Assembly: GCA_016185425.1 (NCBI GenBank)
Contig: JACPNQ010000043.1
Coordinates: 124,001 to 188,000 of the forward strand
DNA length: 64,000 bases
Reading direction: 5' to 3'
Origin: Acidobacteriota bacterium
Lineage (GTDB): Bacteria > Acidobacteriota > Terriglobia > Bryobacterales > Bryobacteraceae
In this document: piece by piece, positions 40,996-49,860 of the stretch
Layout of the letters: every line of letters begins with the position of its first letter
Numbering within the stretch: position 1 is the stretch's first letter
Made by a program: the position numbers and the translations under genes
Notes under the pieces: model-generated
Database searches by the model: none
The model's input: only the letters and a program-made list of their open reading frames with translations
Told to the model about the DNA's origin: nothing

Positions 40996-42162
40996 ATGAG
41001 TCAGCGAGTATATATTTTCGACACGACGCTACGTGACGGCGAACAATCCCCCGGTTGTTCCATGACGGTGAGCGAGAAGCTCAAGATGGCGGCCAAACTG
41101 GTCGATCTTGGCGTGGATATTCTGGAAGCCGGATTCCCTATCGCATCGCAGGGGGATTTCGAGGCGGTGGAGGCCGTCAGCAAGGAGTACCACTGGATGC
41201 AGGTGGCGGCGCTGGCGCGCTGCACCAAGCTGGACATTGAGCGGGCGGCGGAAGCGTTGAAATCGGCCAGGCGGCCGCGCATCCACACGTTCATGGCAAC
41301 CAGCGATATTCACCTCAAGTATAAATTTAAGAAATCACGGGAGCAGGTTCTAGAAGAGGTAGTTAATTCAGTTCGCTTGGCTCGTGAGTACTGCGATGAC
41401 GTGGAGTTCTCCGCTGAAGATGCCTCCCGTACGGATGCCGATTACCTGGAACAAGTCTCCCGCGCCGCGGTCGAAGCCGGTGCCCGGACAATCAACCTCC
41501 CCGACACAGTGGGCTATTCGGTTCCCGACGAGTACGGCGCGCTGATCGGCCGCATGGTCAAAGCGCTGGGTGATTCCGCCGTCGTCTCCGTCCACTGCCA
41601 TGATGACCTCGGTCTTGCTGTCGCCAACTCGCTCGCCGCCGTCGAAGCCGGCGCCCGGCAGATCGAATGCACCATCAACGGCATTGGGGAGCGGGCGGGG
41701 AACTGCTCCCTCGAAGAGATCGTCATGATCTTCAAAACCCGTCCCGACAAGATGCCCTTCACTACCGGCATCCACACCGAGCATCTCTACTCGGCGAGCC
41801 AGTTGTTGAGCTCCATGATCACCTTCGGACCGCAGCCGAACAAGGCCATCGTCGGTGAGAATGCCTTTGCCCATGAAGCAGGCATCCACCAGGACGGCTA
41901 CCTGAAGGAGAAATCGACGTACGAGATCATCGACCCGAAATCGGTAGGCGTACCGGCGGGCAAGCTGGTGCTCGGCAAGCACTCGGGGCGCCATGCGCTG
42001 AAGCAGCGGTGTGCGGACCTCGGCTTCCCGGATCTCACCAAGGAAGAGCTTGACGCGGCCTACCAGGGTTTTTGCGCCTTGGCCGACCGTGTGAAAGGCG
42101 TTCGTAACGACGCCATTGCCGCCATCTGCCGGGAAGTTACCGCATCCCGCGTGACGGCCTAA
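40996..42162 (+). CDS. leuA: 2-Isopropylmalate synthase, short form
   Basis: A 388-residue protein with DTTLRDGEQSPG at residues 10-21, HCHDDLGLA (metal His pair), GIGERAGNCSLEE and GIHQDG. It condenses acetyl-CoA with 2-oxoisovalerate, the first step of leucine synthesis. E. coli LeuA has over 500 residues; here the C-terminal regulatory dimer domain that binds leucine is missing, so feedback inhibition would have to be absent or different. Because the homologous short enzymes include homocitrate and citramalate synthases, the call rests on operon context with leuBCD. GGAGG lies eight bases before the ATG. Confidence 0.88.
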   Translation: MSQRVYIFDTTLRDGEQSPGCSMTVSEKLKMAAKLVDLGVDILEAGFPIASQGDFEAVEAVSKEYHWMQVAALARCTKLDIERAAEALKSARRPRIHTFMATSDIHLKYKFKKSREQVLEEVVNSVRLAREYCDDVEFSAEDASRTDADYLEQVSRAAVEAGARTINLPDTVGYSVPDEYGALIGRMVKALGDSAVVSVHCHDDLGLAVANSLAAVEAGARQIECTINGIGERAGNCSLEEIVMIFKTRPDKMPFTTGIHTEHLYSASQLLSSMITFGPQPNKAIVGENAFAHEAGIHQDGYLKEKSTYEIIDPKSVGVPAGKLVLGKHSGRHALKQRCADLGFPDLTKEELDAAYQGFCALADRVKGVRNDAIAAICREVTASRVTA

Positions 42163-42176
42163 CCCCAAAGGATTCC

Positions 42177-43259
42177 ATGCAATTAAACGTACTCACAGTC
42201 CCCGGTGACGGTATCGGAACCGAAGTAACGCGCGAAGCCGTGAAGGTTCTTGAGAAGGTCACAGCCAAGTTCGGCCACTCGCTGAAGTTGAGCGAAGCAC
42301 TCCTCGGCGGAATCGCGATACACAAGACGGGCTCCCCGTTCCCGGACGATACCGCCCGCAAGGCGCTCGATGCCGACGCCACATTGATGGGCGCAGTCGG
42401 GCTCCCGGAATTCGACAACGCTCCGCCGGAAAAGCGGCCGGAAAAGGGACTGCTGGGTATCCGCAAGATCCTTGGCGTGTACGCGAATCTTCGCCCGGTG
42501 AAGGCCTGGCCGGCGCTGATCGAGTCGTCGCCGCTGAAGAATCACATCGTTGAGGGCGTGGACATGATCATCGTCCGCGAACTCAACGGCGGCATCTACT
42601 ACGGCCAGCCTCGCGGCATCGAGGGCTCCGGCGACACCGAGCGCGGCACCAATACGATGACCTACACGCGCGCCGAAATCGCCCGCATTACCCGTATGGC
42701 GTTTCACCTCGCGCGTAGCCGCAAGAAGAAGGTAACCAGCGTCGACAAGTCGAACGTCCTCGAAACCTCGCAGCTCTGGCGCAAAGTGGTCAACGAAGTT
42801 GCTCCCGAATTCCCGGATGTCGAGCTGGAGCACATCCTGGTCGACAACTGCGCGATGCAACTCATCCTTCGCCCCAAGCAGTTTGACGTCGTAGTGATGG
42901 AAAATATGTTTGGCGACATTCTCAGCGACGAGGGCGCCGTGCTTGCCGGTTCTATCGGCATGCTCCCCAGCGCGTCGATCGGCGAGAAGAAAGCCAGCGG
43001 CGCATTTGTCGGGCTCTTTGAGCCAGTCCACGGATCGGCCCCCGATATCGCCGGACAGAACAAAGCAAACCCACTCGGGGCCATCGGTTCCGTGTCGGCC
43101 ATGCTCGAATACAGCTTCGGCCTGAAAGAAGAAGCAGCGGCTGTGAACGCCGCTATGGAACAGGTTCTCAACAGCGGACGCGTCACCGCGGATCTGAAGC
43201 CCAAAGGCGCGCCCGCAACGACCTCGGAAGTAGGAGACGCAGTAGCCAATGCCATCTAA
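42177..43259 (+). CDS. leuB: 3-Isopropylmalate dehydrogenase
   Basis: A 360-residue enzyme of normal length. It has PGDGIGTEV at residues 9-17, LGVYANLRPVKAW, the metal-site Asp residues in VENMFGDILSDEGAVLAGSIGMLPSAS and the nucleotide loop GLFEPVHGSAPDIAGQNKANP. It oxidises and decarboxylates 3-isopropylmalate with NAD+. It is 14 bp after leuA and overlaps leuC by 11 bases, so translation is linked. Confidence 0.95.
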   Translation: MQLNVLTVPGDGIGTEVTREAVKVLEKVTAKFGHSLKLSEALLGGIAIHKTGSPFPDDTARKALDADATLMGAVGLPEFDNAPPEKRPEKGLLGIRKILGVYANLRPVKAWPALIESSPLKNHIVEGVDMIIVRELNGGIYYGQPRGIEGSGDTERGTNTMTYTRAEIARITRMAFHLARSRKKKVTSVDKSNVLETSQLWRKVVNEVAPEFPDVELEHILVDNCAMQLILRPKQFDVVVMENMFGDILSDEGAVLAGSIGMLPSASIGEKKASGAFVGLFEPVHGSAPDIAGQNKANPLGAIGSVSAMLEYSFGLKEEAAAVNAAMEQVLNSGRVTADLKPKGAPATTSEVGDAVANAI

Positions 43260-44658
43260 GCCCCGCACAATTATCGAGAAGGTTTGGGACAACCACATCG
43301 TCGCCGAGCGCGAAGGCGCTCCGTCCCTGCTCTTCATCGACCTCCACCTCGTCCACGAAGTCACGTCGCCGCAGGCCTTCTCCGGCCTCCGCCAGCGGGG
43401 GCTCAAGGTCCGCCGTCCGGACCTGACCTTCGCCACCGTCGACCACTCCACCCCCACTACGCCGCGCAGCCTGCCCATCGTCGATCCGATTGCGAAGGCC
43501 CAGGTCGCCCAGCTCGAAGCCAATGCCCAGGAGTTTGGCATTCCCTACTTCGGATTCCAGAACAAGGACCAGGGCATTGTCCACGTTATCGGACCGGAAA
43601 ACGGTCTTACGCAGCCGGGCATGACAGTCGTTTGCGGGGACAGCCACACGGCGACCCACGGCGCTTTCGGCGCACTCGCGTTTGGCATCGGCACCAGCGA
43701 AGTGGAGATGGTGCTTGCCACACAATGCTTGTTGCAGCGCAGGTCGAAATCCTATGAAGTGCGTGTCGACGGGAGCCTGAAGAAAGGCGTCGCCGCAAAG
43801 GACATCATTCTCGCGCTCTGCGCGAAGATCGGCATCGGCGGCGGCACGGGATGCGTGTTTGAATACACCGGCTCGGCGATTCGCGCCCTGACGATGGAAG
43901 AGCGCATGACGGTCTGCAACATGTCGATCGAAGCCGGCGCGCGCGCCGGTTTGGTAGCTCCGGATGATGCGACGTATGAATACCTCGCCGGCCGCCGTTT
44001 TGCGCCAAAGGGCGCGAAATGGGACGAAGCGGTTGCTAAGTGGCGGCAACTCCCCACCGACGACGGCGCGGCATACGATCACAACCTCTCGATCGACGCC
44101 GATTCTCTCGAACCGATGATCACGTTTGGCACCAACCCCGGTATGGGCATGGCCATCAGCGGCGCGGTCCCCGATCCGTCCACCATCGCCGATCCGCTCG
44201 AGCGGGATTCGCTGCGCAAAGCGCTTGCTTACATGGCGCTCGAACCCGGTAAGCCGCTCGCTGGACAGAAAATTGACGTTGTCTTTATCGGCTCCTGCAC
44301 GAATTCCCGCCTCTCCGATCTCCGCGCCGCCGCCAGCATACTGAAGGGCCGCAAAGTGTCGGAGAAGGTTCGAACGATGGTTGTGCCCGGGTCGCAGGAG
44401 ATCAAGCGTCAAGCGGAGGCCGAAGGCTTGGACGAAGTCTTCCGCGCCGCGGGCGCCGAGTGGCGCGAAGCCGGCTGTTCCATGTGCATCGCCATGAATG
44501 GCGATCAGCTCACGCCGGGCCAGTACAGTGTGTCAACCTCCAATCGGAACTTCGAAGGCCGTCAGGGGAAGGGGGGCCGCACGTTCCTCGCGAGCCCGCT
44601 AACCGCCGCCGCCTCGGCCGTTACTGGCGTCGTCACCGACGTTAGGACACTGCTCTAG
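43249..44658 (+). CDS. leuC: 3-Isopropylmalate dehydratase large subunit
   Basis: A 469-residue aconitase-family protein. It has VCGDSHTATHGAFGALAFGIGTSEVE, and the [4Fe-4S] ligands appear in FIGSCTNSR and GCSMCIAMN. Together with LeuD it isomerises 2- to 3-isopropylmalate. Length and motifs are those of bacterial LeuC. It overlaps leuB and precedes leuD by 14 bp. Confidence 0.96.
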   Translation: MPSKPRTIIEKVWDNHIVAEREGAPSLLFIDLHLVHEVTSPQAFSGLRQRGLKVRRPDLTFATVDHSTPTTPRSLPIVDPIAKAQVAQLEANAQEFGIPYFGFQNKDQGIVHVIGPENGLTQPGMTVVCGDSHTATHGAFGALAFGIGTSEVEMVLATQCLLQRRSKSYEVRVDGSLKKGVAAKDIILALCAKIGIGGGTGCVFEYTGSAIRALTMEERMTVCNMSIEAGARAGLVAPDDATYEYLAGRRFAPKGAKWDEAVAKWRQLPTDDGAAYDHNLSIDADSLEPMITFGTNPGMGMAISGAVPDPSTIADPLERDSLRKALAYMALEPGKPLAGQKIDVVFIGSCTNSRLSDLRAAASILKGRKVSEKVRTMVVPGSQEIKRQAEAEGLDEVFRAAGAEWREAGCSMCIAMNGDQLTPGQYSVSTSNRNFEGRQGKGGRTFLASPLTAAASAVTGVVTDVRTLL

Positions 44659-44672
44659 AAAGGAATTCCACG

Positions 44673-45272
44673 ATGAAATTCGAATCCACCGTTACGCAGA
44701 TCCCTGTCGACAACATCGATACCGATCAGATCATCCCGGCGCGCTTCTTGAAGACGATCAGCAAGGATGGCCTCGGCGATCAGCTCTTCTTCGATTGGCG
44801 TTACAACGCCGACGGATCACCGAAACCGGAATTCATTTTGAATACGGAGAAGGCCAAGGCGTCCAACGTGCTATTGGCTGGGGACAACTTCGGCTGTGGC
44901 TCCTCGAGGGAGCACGCTCCCTGGGCGCTTTCCCAGTATGGTTTCCAGGCGGTCATTTCCACCAGTTTCGCCGATATCTTCAAGCAGAATTCGCTGAAGA
45001 ACCGCCTGGTTCCGCTTGTCGTGAGCCGCGAAGTACATCAGCAATTGCGCGACGCTCTGGCCGCGAATCCGGATCTCAAGGTGTCCGTCGACGTCGAGGC
45101 GCAAACGCTTACCTGGTCCGGCGGACCGGTTGAGCAGTTTCCAATCGACCCGTTCGCCAAGCACTGTCTATTGGCGGGAGTCGATGAGATCGGCTACGTA
45201 ACGCAGCACGAGGCTCAGATTGCGGCCTACGAGGCAGAGCGGTTCGCTACGCTGAACACGCTTACCAATTAG
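44673..45272 (+). CDS. leuD: 3-Isopropylmalate dehydratase small subunit
   Basis: A 199-residue protein with VDNIDTDQIIPARFLK near the N terminus and GDNFGCGSSREHAPWAL at about residues 70-86, the swivel-domain signature of LeuD. It completes the LeuCD enzyme. AAAGGAA precedes the ATG. It is the last gene of the leu operon and converges with the 45275 gene, with two bases between the stops. Confidence 0.96.
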   Translation: MKFESTVTQIPVDNIDTDQIIPARFLKTISKDGLGDQLFFDWRYNADGSPKPEFILNTEKAKASNVLLAGDNFGCGSSREHAPWALSQYGFQAVISTSFADIFKQNSLKNRLVPLVVSREVHQQLRDALAANPDLKVSVDVEAQTLTWSGGPVEQFPIDPFAKHCLLAGVDEIGYVTQHEAQIAAYEAERFATLNTLTN

Positions 45273-45274
45273 CA

Positions 45275-45556
45275 TTAGCGGACAGCAGTGTCGGCCCGCG
45301 TTCCCGATTTCTGAAGCCGCGCAACGCTTTCCCAAAGACTCGCGAAGTTCTTGGTGAGTGTTTCCGATTGATCGAAGGTAAAGTCATAGCCCGATTGGTC
45401 GTCAGGGTGTTTTGTATTGTCGAGATGGAAGTAAACGACAATCAATCCAGACGCCTCATCGGCGCCGTCCAACCATTCGGTCACCAGTGTTTGCCCGCCG
45501 CTGGAAGGCGCATTCTCAAGCGCTAGCTTCAACTCGTCGACCGTCCATTCCGTCAT
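45275..45556 (-). CDS. Small acidic protein of unknown function
   Basis: A 93-residue protein from ATG 45556 (MTEWTVDELKLALENAP), chosen because AGGAAGG lies seven bases upstream. It is acidic, has no signal peptide and shows LIVVYFHLDNTKHPDDQSGYDFTF in the middle. I recognise no family. It lies 34 bp after the 295-residue unknown protein that ends the kinase-regulator operon and may be its last gene. Confidence 0.55.
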   Translation of the reverse strand: MTEWTVDELKLALENAPSSGGQTLVTEWLDGADEASGLIVVYFHLDNTKHPDDQSGYDFTFDQSETLTKNFASLWESVARLQKSGTRADTAVR

Positions 45557-45590
45557 ACTCTTGCCTTCCTGTGTTTGAGATTCCCTTCGG

Positions 45591-46478
45591 TCATAATTCG
45601 TTACCGCGAATTGCTTCATTCAGGCAGGGCACCGTCTTATGCAGCGAAATCACCCTCGGTCCTCTTCCCTCTGAACTCGTATCGACAAATCTCTCAAATT
45701 CTACAGCCTCATGTCGCTCCATATCGGCGCCCCCTACGGCCCTCCCATGGCCACTGGTCCCAGGATTTATCCGGTCTTCCACGTACCAGCGCGTGGACGG
45801 GACGGCCGAGCTATGCAGCGACAGGTTCGCCTCACCCGACCACGGGACTCGGTAGCGAAGTTCCATCCACGCGAATGGCGCCAACTTGGCGGTCAGCAAC
45901 GCCCCGGCCCAGTCCGCAAGGCGTCCCAACTTGAAGGAGTAGTCATATACGATTTCTACTCCGAGGTTAGAGAACCGAACATGGGCCGCGTCGCGCCGCG
46001 CGTCACCACCGCCCTCACGACCCTTCATTTGAATCTGCAGGAACTCTCTCCCGTAGGGAATTGGCGTTCTTCCAACGCGTCGAAGCGTCTCCATTCGCAC
46101 GGACACCGGCCTGCCCTGCGCGTCGAAAAAGACGCGCGGCCGTCGCAGGGCCAGCGCGGCACGGAAATCGCCGAGCGCAAGCCGGTCCCAGAATCGAACG
46201 TCGCTCCAAAATTCAGGTTGCGGTTCGGGATTTCCCGAGGCGAATAGCAGGCGCATGGCGAGTTCCTTCACATAACGCTCTCTGAGGGGAGAATCGCCTA
46301 GTGCTTCCTGACAGCCAAAATACGGTATCCAGCCCACGGCCGCCATGGATGCTGCGGTAACCATGCGAACGGGCGACATTGATGCTGCCGGGTTCCGAAA
46401 TTCCTTAGTGATATACCGCGGCTCTTCCAGGATCAATGCGCGCTCCCCTGCCATTGAACCACACTGCCGCCGCTTCAC
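45591..46478 (-). CDS. Unknown protein coupled to the response regulator
   Basis: A 295-residue frame whose ATG overlaps the response-regulator stop as ATGA, the best support for this start. A weakly hydrophobic segment (MVTAASMAAVGWIPYFGCQ) lies at about residues 39-57. The rest has FWDRLALGDFRAALALRRPRVFF and FAWMELRYRVPWSGEANLSLH, compatible with a folded beta-rich protein. No family is recognised. The position downstream of a kinase and regulator points to an accessory or output role. Confidence 0.5.
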   Translation of the reverse strand: MKRRQCGSMAGERALILEEPRYITKEFRNPAASMSPVRMVTAASMAAVGWIPYFGCQEALGDSPLRERYVKELAMRLLFASGNPEPQPEFWSDVRFWDRLALGDFRAALALRRPRVFFDAQGRPVSVRMETLRRVGRTPIPYGREFLQIQMKGREGGGDARRDAAHVRFSNLGVEIVYDYSFKLGRLADWAGALLTAKLAPFAWMELRYRVPWSGEANLSLHSSAVPSTRWYVEDRINPGTSGHGRAVGGADMERHEAVEFERFVDTSSEGRGPRVISLHKTVPCLNEAIRGNEL

Positions 46479-47152
46479 CCATCAAACCGATACCCCAATC
46501 CTCTTACCGTAACTAAGTGCACCGGCTCCGATGGATCATTCTCCATCTTTTGCCGCAGCCATGTCATGTGGACATCCACCGTGCGCGTGTTCGGTGTCGC
46601 CTGATATCCCCACACTTCCCGTAACAGCGTCTCCCGTGTCACTACTTCGCCGCGCCTCTGCACCAAGTAGCGCAACAACTGATACTCCTTTGCCGACAAC
46701 ACCACTTCCTGATCGCCGCGCCGCACAATCGCTGCCTTCGCGTCGATCGTAATGTCTCCAAACCGCGTGTTTTCGGTGAGAGGCTCCTTCTTTGCCCGCC
46801 GCAGAAGCGCCTCGATCCGAGCCAACAGTTCCGGCGTGTGAAACGGCTTGGGCACATAGTCGTCGGCCCCTAACTTCAACCCTGCCACACGATCGTCCAC
46901 CTGTCCGCGCGCTGTGAGCATCAGCACCGGCGTGTCCACTCCCTCCTCCCGCAGAGTTCGGCAGATGGCGAATCCATCCTTTCCCGGGAGCATCACGTCC
47001 AACAGGATCAAATCAAATCCCGCCGTCCGTGCCGACTCCAAGCCCGCTAATCCGTCGGCCCGGCTCTCCACGGAATATCCCTCGGCAATCAACCGGTCGG
47101 TAAGCGTCAATCGCAGTCCAGGCTCGTCCTCAATCAGGAGTATAAGTGCCAT
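46475..47152 (-). CDS. OmpR/PhoB-type response regulator
   Basis: A 225-residue protein. The receiver domain has Asp9, the phospho-acceptor Asp52 in LILLDVMLPG, and Lys in YVPKPF. The C-terminal winged helix (about 130-225) ends RTVDVHMTWLRQKMENDPSEPVHLVTVRGLGYRF, the OmpR signature. It is phosphorylated by the kinase encoded three bases upstream and binds DNA as a dimer. The target is unknown. Confidence 0.94.
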   Translation of the reverse strand: MALILLIEDEPGLRLTLTDRLIAEGYSVESRADGLAGLESARTAGFDLILLDVMLPGKDGFAICRTLREEGVDTPVLMLTARGQVDDRVAGLKLGADDYVPKPFHTPELLARIEALLRRAKKEPLTENTRFGDITIDAKAAIVRRGDQEVVLSAKEYQLLRYLVQRRGEVVTRETLLREVWGYQATPNTRTVDVHMTWLRQKMENDPSEPVHLVTVRGLGYRFDG

Positions 47153-47155
47153 AAG

Positions 47156-48790
47156 TTAATCACACGGAATTGTTAAGACAAACCGCGCTCCTCCTTCGGC
47201 CTTGTTACTAACTTCCACCTTCCCGCCGTGCGCTTTCGCGATCCGATTCACCAGCGCCAGTCCCAGGCCCGATCCCTTTCGCTGCTGGGCCCGGCTGTCC
47301 GCGCCTCGATAGAAGGGTTCAAACAGATGCGGCAAATCGGTCGCGGGCACGCCCGTCCCGCGGTCCTCCACGGTAAATACCACCGACTCCCCGGACTTCT
47401 GTCCGCTCACGCCCACCCACTTCCCACCGCCGTGCCGCATCGCGTTCTCCACCAGGTTCCGCACCGCCACGTGGAGAGCTCCTCGATCGCCGGAGAATGT
47501 GGCATTCTCAACCCGCGATTCCCAAACGCAGCCCTGCCTGTCTCCCACAGGTTTCATCTCCCGCTCCACACTCTCCATCACATCCGAGACCAGCACGGCC
47601 CGCTTTTCCAACGGCATTTGCTCGGATTCTATTGCGGAGAATCGGAGCACCTGCTCCACCATTCCCGTCAGCCGCGTCCCCTCGTCCCGCATCAGCGCCC
47701 CGTACTCCCGCACTTTGGCCGGATCCTTCACATATCCGCCTGCCAGGTTGTCTCCCGCCGACACAATCACCGCCAGCGGCGTTCGCAGTTCATGGGACAC
47801 ACCCGCGGCGAATTCCAACTGTAGACGAGCCAGCCGCTGCGATCTCCTCACCGCGAATCCCAGCGCCATGAATGCCAGCCCGAGTAACAAGACTGTGATC
47901 CCGCTGACCACTAGGTTCCGCATGCGCGTACGTGCAACCACCGTGTCCAGCGATCCGTCGGTATGCCGTATCTCCAATCGCCATACTCCGCCGCCTCCAA
48001 ACTCAGGCGGAGGTCCCTCCCCGCCGAACCGGCGCCCTTTCTTCTTTCTCGGCGGCGGAGGTGGAGGCGTTGAACCGGGAGGAGGGGGCGGCGCTTCGGC
48101 CAACGCCCGCCGTACCCGCCGCAGCAGGGGGATAGTGCCGTCAGGCTGGCCAGGAAAACCACCCGAGACCGACGAATAGAGAGTCTGGGAGCCATCGCGA
48201 GCAACGATGCGAACCGCGTACTCGCGCAAAAACTCCTCTCCCAAGTGATGCCGGATCAATGTTGGGAAGTAGTGTTCGGCGATCTTTTTCTCGTCCAATT
48301 TGACGACCAGCCAGCCGGGCCCTTCCGAGCGATCATCTTGCACCGGGCCCACAAGCGCTGGCGGTTCCGCGTGGATCGGGCCCTCCCGAAATGACCGTTT
48401 CCTCCACCAATCCGGCACCTCCGTTTGCGCCATGCCGCGCATCTCCGGGTTCCACTGTTCCGCGCGCCAATCGCCTTCCCCTGCGTCGAACAAGGATATT
48501 ACTGCCGCCACCGGCAGCGACTCGTCGTCCGGCCGCAGCGCCATAATTCGGCGGTCCAGCGGCTCGTCATCCCGCCCGATCGGTCCGATGAGCGAGGCAT
48601 GCAAATCGGTCGCGTCGCGGTCCGTCTCGTCGGCAATCCGCTCCATCGCCGCCTTCAACTCCCCGCGCCGCCGCTGTTGATCGGCCTCGCTGACCTCGCT
48701 GATCCAGCGGTATTGCAACCACGCAAGCGGCAGCAAGGCAAGCAACGCGCCGCCCACCAGCACGTTGACCTGTTTTTCGCTCATGCGCAT
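47156..48790 (-). CDS. Sensor histidine kinase with Pro-rich periplasmic segment
   Basis: A 544-residue kinase from ATG 48790; MRMSEKQVNVLVGG is the plausible start, with 48784 as alternative. Transmembrane segments lie at about 10-25 and 292-313. The sensor domain between them ends in a Pro-rich basic stretch (about 234-268, with runs of five and six Pro, then KKKGRR and Gly). The HisKA phospho-His is His333 in GVSHELRTPLAV, and the HATPase domain has NLVENAMRHGG, DRGTGVPATDLPHLFEPFYRG and GSGLGLALV. The ligand is unknown. The kinase gene precedes its regulator gene by three bases. Confidence 0.9.
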   Translation of the reverse strand: MRMSEKQVNVLVGGALLALLPLAWLQYRWISEVSEADQQRRRGELKAAMERIADETDRDATDLHASLIGPIGRDDEPLDRRIMALRPDDESLPVAAVISLFDAGEGDWRAEQWNPEMRGMAQTEVPDWWRKRSFREGPIHAEPPALVGPVQDDRSEGPGWLVVKLDEKKIAEHYFPTLIRHHLGEEFLREYAVRIVARDGSQTLYSSVSGGFPGQPDGTIPLLRRVRRALAEAPPPPPGSTPPPPPPRKKKGRRFGGEGPPPEFGGGGVWRLEIRHTDGSLDTVVARTRMRNLVVSGITVLLLGLAFMALGFAVRRSQRLARLQLEFAAGVSHELRTPLAVIVSAGDNLAGGYVKDPAKVREYGALMRDEGTRLTGMVEQVLRFSAIESEQMPLEKRAVLVSDVMESVEREMKPVGDRQGCVWESRVENATFSGDRGALHVAVRNLVENAMRHGGGKWVGVSGQKSGESVVFTVEDRGTGVPATDLPHLFEPFYRGADSRAQQRKGSGLGLALVNRIAKAHGGKVEVSNKAEGGARFVLTIPCD

Positions 48791-48976
48791 GGCTGCCAGA
48801 CCATTGTGCGTCAAATCGAGCGCGCTGGCGCGCCCGGGCGCCAATTTAGCGTAGCCTTAACAATTAATTGTGAGAGGAATTCATTCGGAACCGCACTACC
48901 TTTATGACGGCGCGATGGCACGGAAGGCCGGCCCTCTCCTCATTCCATTCCAAACTCAATTCCGTTCTCCGATTCG

Positions 48977-49011
48977 GCCCGCCGCTCTCCCAACGGCGGG
49001 CCGTTCCTTTA
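48977..49011 (+). promoter_or_regulatory. Terminator-like hairpin directly upstream of an alpha/beta hydrolase gene
   Basis: GGCCCGCCG (48977-48985), nine-base loop, CGGCGGGCC (48995-49003), followed by GTTCCTTT. The stem is perfect. No plus-strand gene ends here, so the element would sit in the hydrolase leader, 20 bases before its ATG, as an attenuator or a transcriptional block. Confidence 0.55.
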
Positions 49012-49022
49012 AAATGGGCGGA

Positions 49023-49859
49023 ATGGTCCGGCACCTCCATTTCGCCGCCGCGCTCATCCTGTTCATCATCCTCACGCAGGACCTGCAGGTCTATCCGGAG
49101 CTGATGGCCAAATTGATCGGCAATTCTGGTACGTACGATCCTCCGGCACCCGGCGCTAACGCCGCCGATTTCTTCGCCGGCACCATCGACGGCCAGAGGA
49201 TTCATTTCCGCCGCTGGGGCGCCAACGGCAACCCGCAACTCCCGATCCGTACCGCCATCCTCAGCCACGGCAACGCGGGCACGATGGACGATTACTACAC
49301 CATCCCGCGCTGGCTCGCGGGCAAGGGAATCGCAACCTACGTTTATGATTACCGCGGCTACGGACTCTCCACCGGCTGGCCCACCGAGCAAGGCATCTAT
49401 CAGGATGTGGAAGCCATATGGCGCGAAGCGCAACACAGAGACCACGCAAAGCCGGAAACCACGCTCGTCTTCGGCCACTCTCTGGGTGGCGGGCCGTCTT
49501 CCTATCTTGCGGAGAAATACAACATGGCTGTACTGATGACTGCCGCCACGTATACCAGCGTTCCCGAACGGGCCGCGCTCCATCCGTTCTTCGGGCGGCT
49601 CGCGCCGTTCGTGTGGACCAACTTCCCCAACCGCGAACGCATCAGCCATCTAAAGGACACATGCCTGATTGTTCTCCACGCAAAGAACGACGACACAATG
49701 CCCTTCGCCATGTCCCAGCGTCTGCTCGGCGCTTATCACGGTACAAGCCGCGCCCTATTCGCCGCTCATGCCAGCGCCGGGCACGGCGACATCATCCAGT
49801 TTGTTCCTGAGCTCGCCGAACCCTTGCTGCCGCAGTGCCGGGCGCTGACCGCGAATTAG
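49023..49859 (+). CDS. Membrane-anchored alpha/beta hydrolase (BEM46/ABHD13-like)
   Basis: A 278-residue protein from ATG 49023, which has GGGCGGA just upstream and opens a membrane anchor (HLHFAAALILFIILTQDL). The hydrolase fold shows ILSHGNAGTMDDY (oxyanion region), YDYRGYGLSTG, the nucleophile elbow FGHSLGGGPSSYLA (Ser), LHAKNDDTMP (Asp region) and AGHGDII (His). Relatives are esterases or lysophospholipases; the substrate is unknown. A longer frame from 48870 would contain the hairpin at 48977 and is rejected. It converges with the DUF3857 gene, with one base between the stops. Confidence 0.83.
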   Translation: MVRHLHFAAALILFIILTQDLQVYPELMAKLIGNSGTYDPPAPGANAADFFAGTIDGQRIHFRRWGANGNPQLPIRTAILSHGNAGTMDDYYTIPRWLAGKGIATYVYDYRGYGLSTGWPTEQGIYQDVEAIWREAQHRDHAKPETTLVFGHSLGGGPSSYLAEKYNMAVLMTAATYTSVPERAALHPFFGRLAPFVWTNFPNRERISHLKDTCLIVLHAKNDDTMPFAMSQRLLGAYHGTSRALFAAHASAGHGDIIQFVPELAEPLLPQCRALTAN

Positions 49860-49860
49860 T

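Noticed and set aside
48855..48885. CAATTAATTG palindrome followed by TGTGAGAGGAATTC, resembling a lac/tac promoter-operator
   Set aside because: The similarity is short and coincidental in a natural intergenic region; no vector sequence is seen nearby.
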